Origin: DATIXD01 sp035518875
GTDB taxonomy: Bacteria > Pseudomonadota > Gammaproteobacteria > Methylococcales > Methylococcaceae
DNA: 26,227 nt
Assembly: GCA_035518875.1 (NCBI GenBank)
Contig: DATIXD010000253.1
Span: 1-26,227 of the forward strand
Direction of reading: 5' to 3'
A program made the translations under genes and the position numbers. Below the pieces are notes generated by a model. It worked only from the letters and a program-made list of their open reading frames with translations, did not search any database and was not told the DNA's origin. Positions within the stretch are counted from its first letter, which is position 1, and every line of letters begins with the position of its first letter. Of this stretch, positions 1 to 8,978 are shown piece after piece.

Positions 1-2606
1 TGGGTGGTGAGGGGAGTGACTATCTAAATGGTGGTTCAGGCGATGACATACTTAACGGCGGCCTAGGTAACGATACATACGTTTTTGGGAGGGGGGCCGG
101 CCAAGACCTATTGATCGATTTTGACAGGATAACCGGCGGACAAGACCGGATTCTTGTGGGGCCGAATGTCCTTCCTGAAAACATTACAGCTTCCTACGAT
201 GACGCCCATATTCTGATAGGTATCAATGGCACTCAGGATCAGCTCAAGATTCGATGGTTGTCTCATCCCGGTTACCGAATCGAAGAGATGGTATTCAGTA
301 ACGGTGTGGTGTGGGATGCCAAGACAATCGAACAGAAAGCAGGGCTTAATGTGAATTTCGCTCCATCGCTTGCCGTCCCGCTCGCGGACAAGGTTGCTGT
401 TGACGGTGACACCTTCACTTTTACATTGCCCGACAATGCGTTTGTCGACCCGGATCAGGGGGATGTTCTTGCGTACACAGCAATAATGGAAAATGGAGCA
501 CCGCTTTCATCCTGGCTCACATTTGATGTAGCCACGAAAACTTTCAGCGGTGTGCCCGCGGAAAGCGATTTGGGGCTTACGGCTATCCGAGTAACCGCCA
601 CCGATAGTAGTGCCCACTCCAACTCAGATGTATTCAATCTGATGGTCAACCCGGCTCCGAATATGGCGCTGATTGGTACGGCGGGGAACGATACGCTGAG
701 CGGCAAGAGCGGTGATGACGCACTGAATGGAATGGCAGGTGATGACTATCTAATCGGGAATGCGGGTAATGATGTCTTGCGTGGTGGGGAGGGTAGCGAC
801 TCTCTGAACGGCGGAGCCGGCGCCGATTTGTTGCGCGGCGAATCGGGCAACGACTATCTGAATGGCGGGCAAGGCATTGATGCCATGTATGGTGGTATCG
901 GTGATGATGTTTTTGAAGTAGACGATTACGCCGACGTTGTTATGGAGAGCATTGATGAGGGCACGGATACTGTGCGTAGTAGCCTCATATACACACTCGC
1001 TGCGGAAAATGTTGAGAATCTTGTTCTAACAGGTTCTCAGGCAAGCATTGCGGAGGGCAACGTTTTAAACAACATGCTTCTCGGCAACAGTCTTGGTAAC
1101 TCTCTCTACGGCTGGGATGGCGTTGACATCCTGGATGGTGCGAGTGGCGCAGATTACATGGACGGTGGGCTGGGCGATGATGTATTTGTTGTGGATGATG
1201 TGGGCGATGTCGTTGTTGAAAATATTAACGAGGGTTTGGACACCGTTCAAAGCACCGCTACCTTTACCCTGGGCGCAAACGTCGAAAACCTTGTCCTGAC
1301 AGGCTCCAACGCGATTAATGGCATAGGCAATATGCTGAATAATGTGATGATAGGTAACGGCGCCAACAATATGCTGAAGGGAAGAAATGGCAATGACACT
1401 CTAGATGGCGGAGCCGGGGTGGACAAGTTGATTGGAGGCGCGGGTAATGACATCTATGTGGTGGATAGCGCCGGCGATGTGGTCACCGAATCTGCAGGTG
1501 GGGGTACCGATACAGTGCAAAGCCTCATTGGCTACGCCTTGGGCGCAAATGTGGAGAACCTTGTATTGACAGGCAATGCTGCTATCAATGGCAGAGGCAA
1601 TAACTTGGTAAACACCCTAACCGGTAACAGTGCCGATAACATTTTGAATGGCGGCAGAGGCGCAGACAATCTTATAGGCGGGACAGGTAACGACACCTAC
1701 GTCGTGGATAACATCGGAGACATAGTGATCGAGCTTGTCAATGAGGGGATCGACCTGGTTCATTCTAGTATGGACTATACCCTCGCCGCCAACACGGAGA
1801 ATCTGAGGTTGACTGGAGTGTCGGCGATTAACGGAACTGGCAACGGGATGGACAACGAGCTCACCGGAAATAGTGCGATCAACACCCTGACTGGCGGGGC
1901 GGGCAACGACCGCCTCGACGGCAAAGGCGGCGCCGACAAGATGCTTGGCGGGACGGGCAACGACACCTATGTGGTCAACGTTGCGACCGACGTCATCACC
2001 GAAAACGCCAACGAGGGTGTTGATAGGGTCGAATCCGGGGTTACTCTCACCCTCGGGGCCAATTTAGAAAATCTGTTGCTGACCGGCGCTACAGCCCTCA
2101 ACGGCACCGGTAATGCCCTGGATAACTTTCTCCAAGGCAATAGTGCGGCAAACAGTCTGACTGGTCAGGCCGGCAATGACACACTGGACGGTCTGGGCGG
2201 CGCGGATACGCTCACCGGCGGCAAGGGGAATGACACCTACATTCTGGGCCGCGGCTATGGCAGCGACACGGTGGTCGAGAACGACGCCACGGTCGGCAAT
2301 ACCGACGTGCTATCTTTCCTGTCTGACGTATCCATCAACCAGATATGGTTCCAACACGTCGGCTCCAACCTAGAAGTCAGCATCATCGGCACTGCCGACA
2401 AGATGACCATCCGCAACTGGAATTCCGGCTCGACCTATCACGTCGAACAGTTCCAGACCGCCGACAGCAAGACGCTGCTGGACACCCAGGTCGAGAATCT
2501 GGTGTCCGCGATGGCCGCCTTCTCACCGCCGGCCGCGGGACAAACCACCTTGCCGCAGAATTATCAGGACGCCCTGGCTCCCGTGCTGGCAGCCAACTGG
2601 CATTAG
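1..2606 (+). CDS. RTX calcium-binding repeat protein, 5'-truncated by the window edge
   Basis: This is a secreted RTX protein, probably exported by the adjacent type I system. The frame is open from base 3 with no start, and the first codons already encode glycine/aspartate-rich nonapeptides, so the gene begins outside the window. In order, the visible part has RTX nonapeptides (to about base 90), a haemolysin-related beta domain (about 95-340), a cadherin-like or immunoglobulin-like domain (about 355-650), classical GGxGxDxLx nonapeptides (about 670-900), five long tandem units (903-2228), and a second haemolysin-related C-terminal domain (2229-2606). RTX nonapeptides bind calcium and fold as a beta-roll outside the cell. 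The C-terminal tail should carry the uncleaved secretion signal. Cargo function (adhesin, S-layer or enzyme) cannot be judged because the N-terminus is missing. The first 1.8 kb looks more AT-rich than the last 0.7 kb. Confidence 0.93.
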   Translation, partial: GGEGSDYLNGGSGDDILNGGLGNDTYVFGRGAGQDLLIDFDRITGGQDRILVGPNVLPENITASYDDAHILIGINGTQDQLKIRWLSHPGYRIEEMVFSNGVVWDAKTIEQKAGLNVNFAPSLAVPLADKVAVDGDTFTFTLPDNAFVDPDQGDVLAYTAIMENGAPLSSWLTFDVATKTFSGVPAESDLGLTAIRVTATDSSAHSNSDVFNLMVNPAPNMALIGTAGNDTLSGKSGDDALNGMAGDDYLIGNAGNDVLRGGEGSDSLNGGAGADLLRGESGNDYLNGGQGIDAMYGGIGDDVFEVDDYADVVMESIDEGTDTVRSSLIYTLAAENVENLVLTGSQASIAEGNVLNNMLLGNSLGNSLYGWDGVDILDGASGADYMDGGLGDDVFVVDDVGDVVVENINEGLDTVQSTATFTLGANVENLVLTGSNAINGIGNMLNNVMIGNGANNMLKGRNGNDTLDGGAGVDKLIGGAGNDIYVVDSAGDVVTESAGGGTDTVQSLIGYALGANVENLVLTGNAAINGRGNNLVNTLTGNSADNILNGGRGADNLIGGTGNDTYVVDNIGDIVIELVNEGIDLVHSSMDYTLAANTENLRLTGVSAINGTGNGMDNELTGNSAINTLTGGAGNDRLDGKGGADKMLGGTGNDTYVVNVATDVITENANEGVDRVESGVTLTLGANLENLLLTGATALNGTGNALDNFLQGNSAANSLTGQAGNDTLDGLGGADTLTGGKGNDTYILGRGYGSDTVVENDATVGNTDVLSFLSDVSINQIWFQHVGSNLEVSIIGTADKMTIRNWNSGSTYHVEQFQTADSKTLLDTQVENLVSAMAAFSPPAAGQTTLPQNYQDALAPVLAANWH
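903..2228 (+). repeat. Five tandem ~90-residue RTX units inside the RTX gene
   Basis: Five in-frame units start at 903, 1176, 1446, 1689 and 1959, giving lengths of 273, 270, 243, 270 and 270 nt. Each unit runs from an (N/D)DxYVVD-type RTX motif through a DVVxE...GxDxV segment and a 'NxENLxLTG' strand to GN-rich RTX nonapeptides. The DNA copies have diverged, so this is old protein-level duplication rather than a recent tandem array. The 243-nt unit lacks 27-30 nt, about one nonapeptide. Confidence 0.85.
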
Positions 2607-2689
2607 TTCGAGTTTGTTTGATGCCTTTCCCTTGTGTCCGTCCGCCCTTCACGGCCGCCGGGCGCTGCCTTTTAAGGGACTAAATCATC

Positions 2690-4867
2690 ATGAGAGATAC
2701 CCATTCCGATGCGTCCACCGGACCCCCCGGTGGCGTTGATTCACACGCGCCCGAATCCCGCAAGATCGACAGCGGCTTGGCCTGTCTAGTCATGGTCGCC
2801 CGGTTTCACGGGCTAGTTGCCGATCCGGCGCAACTGGCCCATGAGTTTCAGAATAGCGGTAAGCCCTTTGGTTCCGTCGAAATCCTGTTGGCGGCAAAGA
2901 AGCTCGGTCTGCAGGCCAAGCAGGTGCGCACCCACGTGTCCCGATTGAGCCATACGCCGCTGCCCGCAGTCGCCGTCGATCGGGACGGGCACTACTGTGT
3001 GATCGCCCGCGCTGACGGGGCACGTGTCCTGATCCACGACCCCAGATCGAGTAGACCAGAAATCATCTCCGTGGAGGCGTTCGATTCGCGATGGACGCAA
3101 CGTCTGATCTTGTTGGCCTCGCGGGCTTCGCTGGTTGGCGACCTGTCCAGGTTCGATTTCAGCTGGTTCATTCCGGCGGTCGTCAAATATCGCAAACTTC
3201 TGGGCGAGGTATTGCTGGTTTCCTTCGTCCTGCAGTTCTTCGCCCTGGTGACACCCTTATTTTTCCAGGTGGTGATGGACAAGGTGCTGGTGCACCATGG
3301 CCTAACCACTTTGAACGTGGTCGCCATCGGGCTGATGGTGGTGGTGATTTTCGAGGTGGCGCTCACGGCGCTGCGCAGCTACGTGTTCGCCCATACAACC
3401 AGCCGCATCGACGTCGAGCTGGGTGCCAGGCTATTCCGGCATTTGCTATCGCTGCCGCTGGCCTACTTCCAGGCCCGGCGAGTGGGCGATTCGGTGGCCC
3501 GGGTGCGCGAGCTAGAAAACATCCGCAGTTTCCTCACTGGCAATGCCATCACCCTGGTGCTGGATTTGTTCTTTTCCGTCGTGTTCCTCGCTGTCATGCT
3601 CTACTACAGCGGCTGGCTGACGCTGATCGTGGGAGCATCGCTTCCCTGTTACCTGCTGCTCTCGTTTTCGATCACCCCGCTGCTGCGCGCGCGGCTGCAC
3701 GAGAAGTTCAATCGCGGTGCGGAGAATCAGGCCTTTTTGGTGGAGATCATCGGCGGTATGGACACCGTCAAGGCCATCGCGGTCGAGCCGCAACTGACTC
3801 GACATTGGGACAATCAATTATCGGCCTACATCGCCGCGAGTTTTCGCACATCGACCCTGTCGACGCTGGGCCATGGCGGTGTCTCGCTGATTGGCAAGCT
3901 GGTGACGGTCGCCACCATGTGGCTCGGCGCCCGGCTGGTGATCGACGGCGAACTGACGGTGGGGCAATTGGTGGCCTTCAACATGCTGGCCAATCACGTG
4001 GCTACGCCGGTCATGCGGCTCGCGTCCCTGTGGACCGACTTCCAGCAGTCAGGTATCTCGGTGCAACGGCTGGGCGACATCCTCAACGCCCGCACCGAAC
4101 TCGCCGGCCAGAAGAGTACCCTGCCGCCGCTCAAAGGGCGAATCGAGCTCGACCAGGTGGTTTTCCGCTACCGTCCGGACGGCAGCGAAGTGCTGCGCAG
4201 CGTCAGCCTGAAGGTCGCACCCGGCGAGGTGATCGGTATCGTAGGGCGCTCGGGGTCCGGGAAGAGCACCCTGACCAAGCTGGTGCAGCGACTGTATCTG
4301 CCGGAACGCGGCCGGGTGCTGGTGGACGGCATCGACCTGGCTCAGGCCGATGCGTCTTCGCTACGCCGGCAGATCGGCGTGGTACTCCAGGAAAACGTGT
4401 TGTTCAACCGTACCATCCGCGAGAACATCGCGCTGGCGGACCCCGGCGCGCCCATCGAAGCAGTGATCCAGGCCGCGCGGTTAGCCGGGGCTCACGATTT
4501 CATCCTGGAATTGCCAGAGGCCTATGACACCATGGTGGGTGAACACGGCGCGACGCTTTCCGGCGGCCAACGCCAGCGGATCGCCATCGCCCGCGCCCTG
4601 ATCACCAACCCGCGCATTCTCATCTTCGACGAAGCGACCAGCGCGTTGGATTACGAGTCCGAACGCATCATTCAGCAAAACATGAAGGCCATCTGCCAGG
4701 GCAGGACGGTGTTGATCATCGCCCATAGGCTTAGTGCGGTTCGCGATGCACAACGGATCGTCGTCATGGACAAAGGGCAGATCGTCGAGGAGGGCAGCCA
4801 TGCTGAACTGCTCGCCATGCCGACCGGGCAGTTCGCGCATCTGTACCGGCTGCAACGTGGGGGCTGA
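2690..4867 (+). CDS. Type I secretion ABC exporter, HlyB family with degenerate C39 domain
   Basis: This inner-membrane ABC transporter should export the upstream RTX protein. The 725 residues match the HlyB length and architecture. A C39-like domain occupies about residues 20-130, a six-helix membrane domain about 160-440, and a nucleotide-binding domain about 480-720. The ATPase domain has Walker A GRSGSGKST, signature LSGGQRQ, Walker B ILIFDEAT and H-loop IIAHRLS. In the C39 domain the usual catalytic Cys is replaced by Ser28 (context DSGLACL), although the His (GHYCVI) and Asp (HDPR) remain. It is therefore a non-cleaving docking domain, as in HlyB, which fits an RTX substrate with a C-terminal signal and no leader. 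The gene lies 83 nt after the RTX stop and only 3 nt before the HlyD-type gene. Confidence 0.95.
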   Translation: MRDTHSDASTGPPGGVDSHAPESRKIDSGLACLVMVARFHGLVADPAQLAHEFQNSGKPFGSVEILLAAKKLGLQAKQVRTHVSRLSHTPLPAVAVDRDGHYCVIARADGARVLIHDPRSSRPEIISVEAFDSRWTQRLILLASRASLVGDLSRFDFSWFIPAVVKYRKLLGEVLLVSFVLQFFALVTPLFFQVVMDKVLVHHGLTTLNVVAIGLMVVVIFEVALTALRSYVFAHTTSRIDVELGARLFRHLLSLPLAYFQARRVGDSVARVRELENIRSFLTGNAITLVLDLFFSVVFLAVMLYYSGWLTLIVGASLPCYLLLSFSITPLLRARLHEKFNRGAENQAFLVEIIGGMDTVKAIAVEPQLTRHWDNQLSAYIAASFRTSTLSTLGHGGVSLIGKLVTVATMWLGARLVIDGELTVGQLVAFNMLANHVATPVMRLASLWTDFQQSGISVQRLGDILNARTELAGQKSTLPPLKGRIELDQVVFRYRPDGSEVLRSVSLKVAPGEVIGIVGRSGSGKSTLTKLVQRLYLPERGRVLVDGIDLAQADASSLRRQIGVVLQENVLFNRTIRENIALADPGAPIEAVIQAARLAGAHDFILELPEAYDTMVGEHGATLSGGQRQRIAIARALITNPRILIFDEATSALDYESERIIQQNMKAICQGRTVLIIAHRLSAVRDAQRIVVMDKGQIVEEGSHAELLAMPTGQFAHLYRLQRGG

Positions 4868-4870
4868 GCG

Positions 4871-6304
4871 GTGAATGTTTCCCGGTGGTCGCACCTCGGC
4901 GCCGTGGCTGCTTTGTGGAGAATGTACGCTGTGGTTTTCCGCCATGCCTGGCGCGAGCGCAGGCAATTCGACACGCCTCACCGCCTGTCCCACGAGGCGC
5001 AATTCCTTCCGGCGGCGCTGGCCTTGCAGGAGACGCCGGTGTCGCCCGCCCCGCGCGCGACCATGTGGCTATTGATGCTGTTTTCCTTCTGCGCGCTGCT
5101 TTGGGCGATTTTCGGTTGGGTCGATATCGTCGCCACCGCCAGCGGCAAGCTGGTGCCGAACGACCGGACCAAGGTGATCCAGCCGATGGAAACGGCCGTG
5201 ATCCGGGCGATTTATGTTACCGATGGCCAGCCCGTCAAGCCCGGCGACGTGTTGGTCGAACTGGACGACACCACCGCCACCGCCGACACCCTGCGCTTGG
5301 CCAACGATCTGACCGCCGCATGTCTGCAAGCAGCGCGGGCGAAGGGCTTGCTGGCCGCCATCACGCAGGGCGCGGCCCCGAAAATCGAGGGGATCGAGGG
5401 CATCGACAGTGCGCGTGTCGCCCAGGAACAGCGTGTCCTGGAAGGTGAGCATGCGGAATTAAGGGCCAGACTGGCTCAGCTCGACGCCGACAAGACGAAA
5501 CGTGAAGCCGAACTGCGCTCCACCCAGGAAATCGTCAGGAAACTGGAGCAGACCGCCCCGATCGCACGGCAGCGCGCCGAGGATTTCAAGGGGCTGGTCG
5601 AGAAAAACTTCGTCGCCAGGCACGGCTATCTCGAACGGGAGCAGGTACGCATCGAGCAGGAAGCCGACCTGGCCAGCCAACGCAGCCGGCTCAACGAGCT
5701 CATGGCCGCTTTGCAGGAAGCCAAGCATCAGAAGACCACGCTGATCGCGGAAACCCGCCGCGCCACCCTGGATAGCCTGAACGACGCCGAACAGAAAACC
5801 GTGGCGGTGAGGCAGGAACTCGTCAAGGCAGAGACCCGCGCGAAGCTCATGAAGCTGACCGCCCCAGTCGAAGGAGAGGTTCAGCAGTTGGCGGTGCACA
5901 CCGTAGGCGGGGTGGTCACCCCGGCACAGCCCCTGATGATGATCGTACCCAAGGATAATCCGCTGGAAATCGAAGCGTTTGTGGAGAATAAGGACATCGG
6001 CTTCGTCAATCCCGGACAGGAAGCGGAAATCAAAATCGAGACCTTTCCCTTCACCAAGTATGGAACCCTACACGGGCAAATCACCCAGGTTTCCAACGAC
6101 GCCATCAACGACGAAAAGCGTGGCCTGATCTATTCCGCTCGCGTCCAACCCGAGCGAACCACGATGCAGGTTGAGGGAAAAACCGTGAACCTGAGCCCTG
6201 GCATGGCCGTGACGGTGGAAGTCAAGACCGGACAAAGGCGGGTGATCGAGTATTTTCTGAGCCCGTTGATTCAGCACGCCAGCGAGAGCCTGCACGAAAG
6301 ATAG
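4871..6304 (+). CDS. Type I secretion membrane-fusion protein, HlyD family
   Basis: This periplasmic adaptor links the ABC exporter to an outer-membrane TolC-type channel. The 477 residues have the HlyD layout: an N-terminal cytoplasmic segment, one transmembrane helix (about 65-84), a lipoyl/barrel-sandwich half (GKLVPNDRTKVIQP...), long charged alpha-helical hairpins (about 150-320), the second lipoyl half (LTAPVEGEVQQLAVHTVGGVV) and a beta-barrel C-terminus. The GTG start at 4871 follows the exporter stop by 3 nt and is preceded by a G-rich stretch (GTGGGGG), so translation is probably coupled. No TolC homologue follows; the channel must be encoded elsewhere. Confidence 0.95.
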   Translation: MNVSRWSHLGAVAALWRMYAVVFRHAWRERRQFDTPHRLSHEAQFLPAALALQETPVSPAPRATMWLLMLFSFCALLWAIFGWVDIVATASGKLVPNDRTKVIQPMETAVIRAIYVTDGQPVKPGDVLVELDDTTATADTLRLANDLTAACLQAARAKGLLAAITQGAAPKIEGIEGIDSARVAQEQRVLEGEHAELRARLAQLDADKTKREAELRSTQEIVRKLEQTAPIARQRAEDFKGLVEKNFVARHGYLEREQVRIEQEADLASQRSRLNELMAALQEAKHQKTTLIAETRRATLDSLNDAEQKTVAVRQELVKAETRAKLMKLTAPVEGEVQQLAVHTVGGVVTPAQPLMMIVPKDNPLEIEAFVENKDIGFVNPGQEAEIKIETFPFTKYGTLHGQITQVSNDAINDEKRGLIYSARVQPERTTMQVEGKTVNLSPGMAVTVEVKTGQRRVIEYFLSPLIQHASESLHER

Positions 6305-6337
6305 CATGTCGGTCTTCGCGTAAATGTAAAGCTGATG

Positions 6338-6351
6338 AGGCGTGAGCGCCT
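6338..6351. other. Small hairpin in the convergent gap after the HlyD-type gene
   Basis: AGGCG and CGCCT form a 5-bp stem around a 4-nt loop in the gap between the convergent HlyD-type and TonB-receptor genes. There is no T-run on either side, so it is not a convincing intrinsic terminator. Confidence 0.25.
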
Positions 6352-6447
6352 GGACTGAACAAATGTCTCGGCGTTACGGTCAGGGGAGTTCAACGATCAA
6401 AAGATCAAGGCTTATTTTCGGTTCAGCTCTCATGCTCACGGCGAGGA

Positions 6448-8772
6448 CTAATCCCAGCGCACTCTCACCCCGGCCCAACCCCCGATAGGAGCGCCGGGCC
6501 CGAGGAAGCGTTCAGGGGTGCCGCCGTCCGGAGCACCGGTGAAGAAATTCCGATTGACGACCCCGAAATTCTCGTAGTCGGTGTCGAAGACGTTGTTCGC
6601 CATGGCGAAGATCTCCACATGTTTGTGGACCCGGTAGCGGGTGTGGAGATTGACCACCACGTACTCGGGTACCTGCGGCAGTTGGTTTTCATCATCGCCG
6701 CGCAGGTACTGGCTGGAGGCGTATTGCAGATCGCCGCCGAAAAACCAGCCGGTCAGCAATTCGTACTCCGCGCCCAGCTTGACGAGTTGCTGGGGAATAC
6801 CGGGAATGCGGTCGCCGGGACTGACGGTTTCCGGCCCCAGTGCGTTCTGCAAGGTGGCGTGGGTTTCGTAGGTGGCGTCGATGAAGCTGTAGTTGACATA
6901 CCAGTTGAAGCTGCCGTGGTTGCCCTGAAGGCCCACTTCCGCGCCCTGCCGCAGGGTCTTGCCCACATTCTGGAAAAATCCGCGCGTCAGGCCGCCGCCG
7001 ACATTGGTGAACAGGATGTCGTTGTCGAGTTCCGTGTGGTACAAGGCGGTGGTCCAGCGCACTGCCTCGCCGAGTTTGCCGCGCAAGCCCACTTCGAAGG
7101 TGTTCGACACCACCGGCTTCAGCGGCGGATCGGCGATGAAGCTGTTGGGCAGGGAACAGGGTGCCTCGGGGTCGGCGCAGGTCAGTTCCACCGGGGTTGG
7201 AACGCGGAAACCCTCGTTGTAATTGGCGTAGAAGGTCAGGTCTTTGACCGGGCCGCCATTCGCCGACAAGGCGTCCAGCGGTTGCAGCGTGAAGCCGGCT
7301 GAAGGATTCAGCCGGTTGAAGGTGTGGTAACCGTTAAGCGACGTACGTTCGCCTTCCTCGTCGGTGCCGAAACCCGATAAATCGATCTCCGCTTGGTTCC
7401 AGCGAGCCGATGCGTTGAGGTGCAGCCAGGGTGTGGGGGACAGGGTGTCGGTGGCGAAGATACCGAGGTACTGATTGATTGCGCGGGCCTGGGTCAGAGG
7501 TTCGCGCTCCGCGACGGCCGTGGTGCCGCGGCTTGGAGTGAACGCCGCCTCCTGTTCGGACTGCTTGAAATCGGTGTGTCCGTAATCGTAGCTGGTTCCA
7601 AAAGTGAATTTATTCTCCAGATCGAACACATCGCCCAGATAGCTCAGCTGAAACTGCGCGCCGGTTCCATCTTCGTCGCTGCGCGACTGGCGATTGACCG
7701 CGGAGGGCACCAACACCCCTTCCTCGTCCAGACATTCGGCGAAGGTGGCGAACTGCTCGCAGTCTTCCGCGACATCGCCGTTGAAGGTATCGATCGTGTT
7801 GCCGCGGTAATAGGCATTGCCCGCCAGCAGCCAATCCGGCGAAAATTGATGGCTGACGCGCAGATTCAAGAAATTCAGATCGGGCTCGGTGATGTCCGGA
7901 TAGGTATAGACAGCCGAGCGGTCGGCTTGCAGCATGCTTTCCGGCAAGACTCCATTGCCAGTCAGCTTGTTGTTCGCGAAAGTGTAGGTGAGATCGACGT
8001 CGGTGCTTTCGTTCTCCCAGCCGAGCTTGAGGAAAAGCTGGCGCACATTGCTATGGGAGTGATCACGCCAGCCGTCCTGCTCGAAAATATTGCCGGTGAT
8101 GAACCAGTCGAACTGGTCTTTCGATCCGCCATGCTCGAACTCGAAGGACTTGCGTCCGAAGGAACCGCCCAGGATTTCGGCCCGCGTGCCGGGATGGCTG
8201 AAGCCGCTCTTGGTGCGAATCGACAGGGCGCCGCCCAGGGTGTTGAGCCCGAACAGCGGGTTGGAACCGGGAATCAAGTCCAGGTTGGCAATCGCGGACT
8301 GGGGAATCAGATCCCAGTTCACGGTGTCGCCAAAGGGCTCGTTGATGCGAACGCCATCCTGGTAAACCGAGAGGCCTATCGGGGTACCGATCAGAGGCGA
8401 TGCGTTGAACCCGCGGTAAGTGACGTCAGGCTGATACGGATTGTTCTGCACATCATTGATGTTCACGCTGTTCAGACTGCGGTTCATGAACCTGGGCAGA
8501 TTCAGGGACTCCTGGCGTTGCATCGCCTCGTCCTCCACCGATTGCACGTTGCCCGGCACCTGACTGAGCGGCAGGCCTACGCTGGGCAGCGGGGTGATGC
8601 CCACCACCTCGACTTCTTCGAGTTCAAAGGCCTTGGCCGGGCTAGCCGAACGCGCTTCCTCCGCCAGGGCGGGGGAAATCGCAAGGACACTCAAGGTTAA
8701 TAACGGCAGGCCGGCGCTCGCGGCCGCCGCCATTATCCTGGCAGGTGTTTTTTTTCCGGAATTCTTATTCAT
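6448..8772 (-). CDS. TonB-dependent outer-membrane receptor
   Basis: This is an outer-membrane gated channel for TonB-energised import of a scarce solute, usually a metal complex or vitamin. The 774 residues comprise a signal peptide of about 38 residues ending in a PALA-type cleavage site, a short linker, a TonB-box-like VEVVGI stretch, and a plug domain. The plug shows conserved stretches (YRGFNASP, YQDGVRINEPFGDTVNWD, SNPLFGLNTLGGALSIRTKSG). A beta-barrel follows, ending in VRVRWD. The start at 8772 has AAGG about 14 nt upstream. The promoter region carries two copies of a dyad shared with the PepSY promoter. Its neighbours (two-component system, PepSY protein, TonB/ExbBD) suggest regulated metal uptake. 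The substrate is unknown; a lanthanide, copper or iron complex are all possible. Confidence 0.93.
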   Translation of the reverse strand: MNKNSGKKTPARIMAAAASAGLPLLTLSVLAISPALAEEARSASPAKAFELEEVEVVGITPLPSVGLPLSQVPGNVQSVEDEAMQRQESLNLPRFMNRSLNSVNINDVQNNPYQPDVTYRGFNASPLIGTPIGLSVYQDGVRINEPFGDTVNWDLIPQSAIANLDLIPGSNPLFGLNTLGGALSIRTKSGFSHPGTRAEILGGSFGRKSFEFEHGGSKDQFDWFITGNIFEQDGWRDHSHSNVRQLFLKLGWENESTDVDLTYTFANNKLTGNGVLPESMLQADRSAVYTYPDITEPDLNFLNLRVSHQFSPDWLLAGNAYYRGNTIDTFNGDVAEDCEQFATFAECLDEEGVLVPSAVNRQSRSDEDGTGAQFQLSYLGDVFDLENKFTFGTSYDYGHTDFKQSEQEAAFTPSRGTTAVAEREPLTQARAINQYLGIFATDTLSPTPWLHLNASARWNQAEIDLSGFGTDEEGERTSLNGYHTFNRLNPSAGFTLQPLDALSANGGPVKDLTFYANYNEGFRVPTPVELTCADPEAPCSLPNSFIADPPLKPVVSNTFEVGLRGKLGEAVRWTTALYHTELDNDILFTNVGGGLTRGFFQNVGKTLRQGAEVGLQGNHGSFNWYVNYSFIDATYETHATLQNALGPETVSPGDRIPGIPQQLVKLGAEYELLTGWFFGGDLQYASSQYLRGDDENQLPQVPEYVVVNLHTRYRVHKHVEIFAMANNVFDTDYENFGVVNRNFFTGAPDGGTPERFLGPGAPIGGWAGVRVRWD

Positions 8773-8832
8773 CAGTCGCAGCTTTGCCTTGGAGGTTTTC
8801 GATGACTATGGGTTACCCACCCCAAGCCATTT

Positions 8833-8861
8833 ATCGTAAGAGAAACTGTTAGCGCGACCTA
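8833..8861 (-). promoter_or_regulatory. Candidate promoter of the TonB-receptor gene
   Basis: Reading the minus strand, TAGGTC (8861-8856) and TACGAT (8838-8833) sit 17 nt apart. The -35 is poor, as expected for an activator-dependent promoter, and the dyad pair at 8864-8897 ends 2 nt upstream of it. Assigned by position and pattern only. Confidence 0.35.
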
Positions 8862-8863
8862 TA

Positions 8864-8897
8864 GGAAAACTTCCCGGTTATGGTCGGGAAATTTTCC
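8864..8897. promoter_or_regulatory. Paired 13-bp dyad, candidate response-regulator operator
   Basis: GGAAAACTTCCCG (8864-8876) and CGGGAAATTTTCC (8885-8897) form a large inverted repeat that matches at 12 of 13 positions, with an 8-nt centre. Each half is itself nearly palindromic. The same motif occurs twice before the PepSY gene (11723-11735 and 11746-11758). The pair lies 92-125 nt upstream of the TonB-receptor start. The NarL-type regulator encoded next door is the obvious candidate ligand, but that is inference. Confidence 0.6.
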
Positions 8898-8899
8898 TT

Positions 8900-8930
8900 T
8901 TGCCTGCAATTCAGGCCGCTCGTCAGGCAA
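8900..8930. other. Hairpin between the response-regulator and receptor genes
   Basis: TTGCCTG (8900-8906) pairs with CAGGCAA (8924-8930) around a 17-nt loop, between the response-regulator stop and the receptor promoter. It could dampen read-through from the kinase-regulator transcript, but it lacks a T-run on the minus strand. Confidence 0.3.
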
Positions 8931-8978
8931 GAATAGCGATAGGCATCGACCGGGCTTTCCAGGGCTTGCGCGCCTGCG

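Noticed and set aside
903..2228. CRISPR or short tandem DNA array
   Set aside because: The periodicity is in-frame protein repeats of about 270 nt in an RTX gene, with diverged DNA and no constant short repeats.
2690..3100. Active C39 leader peptidase (bacteriocin-type exporter)
   Set aside because: The catalytic Cys is Ser28, and the neighbour is an RTX protein, not a leader peptide substrate.
3091..4527. Long overlapping plus-strand reading frame inside the exporter gene
   Set aside because: It is a shifted frame over a complete HlyB-type protein and its translation is Arg/Gly/Ala-rich low-quality sequence.
7393..8700. Long plus-strand reading frame (435 codons) inside the TonB-receptor gene
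   Set aside because: It is antisense to a well-supported receptor with recognisable motifs throughout; it is a product of GC-rich codon bias.
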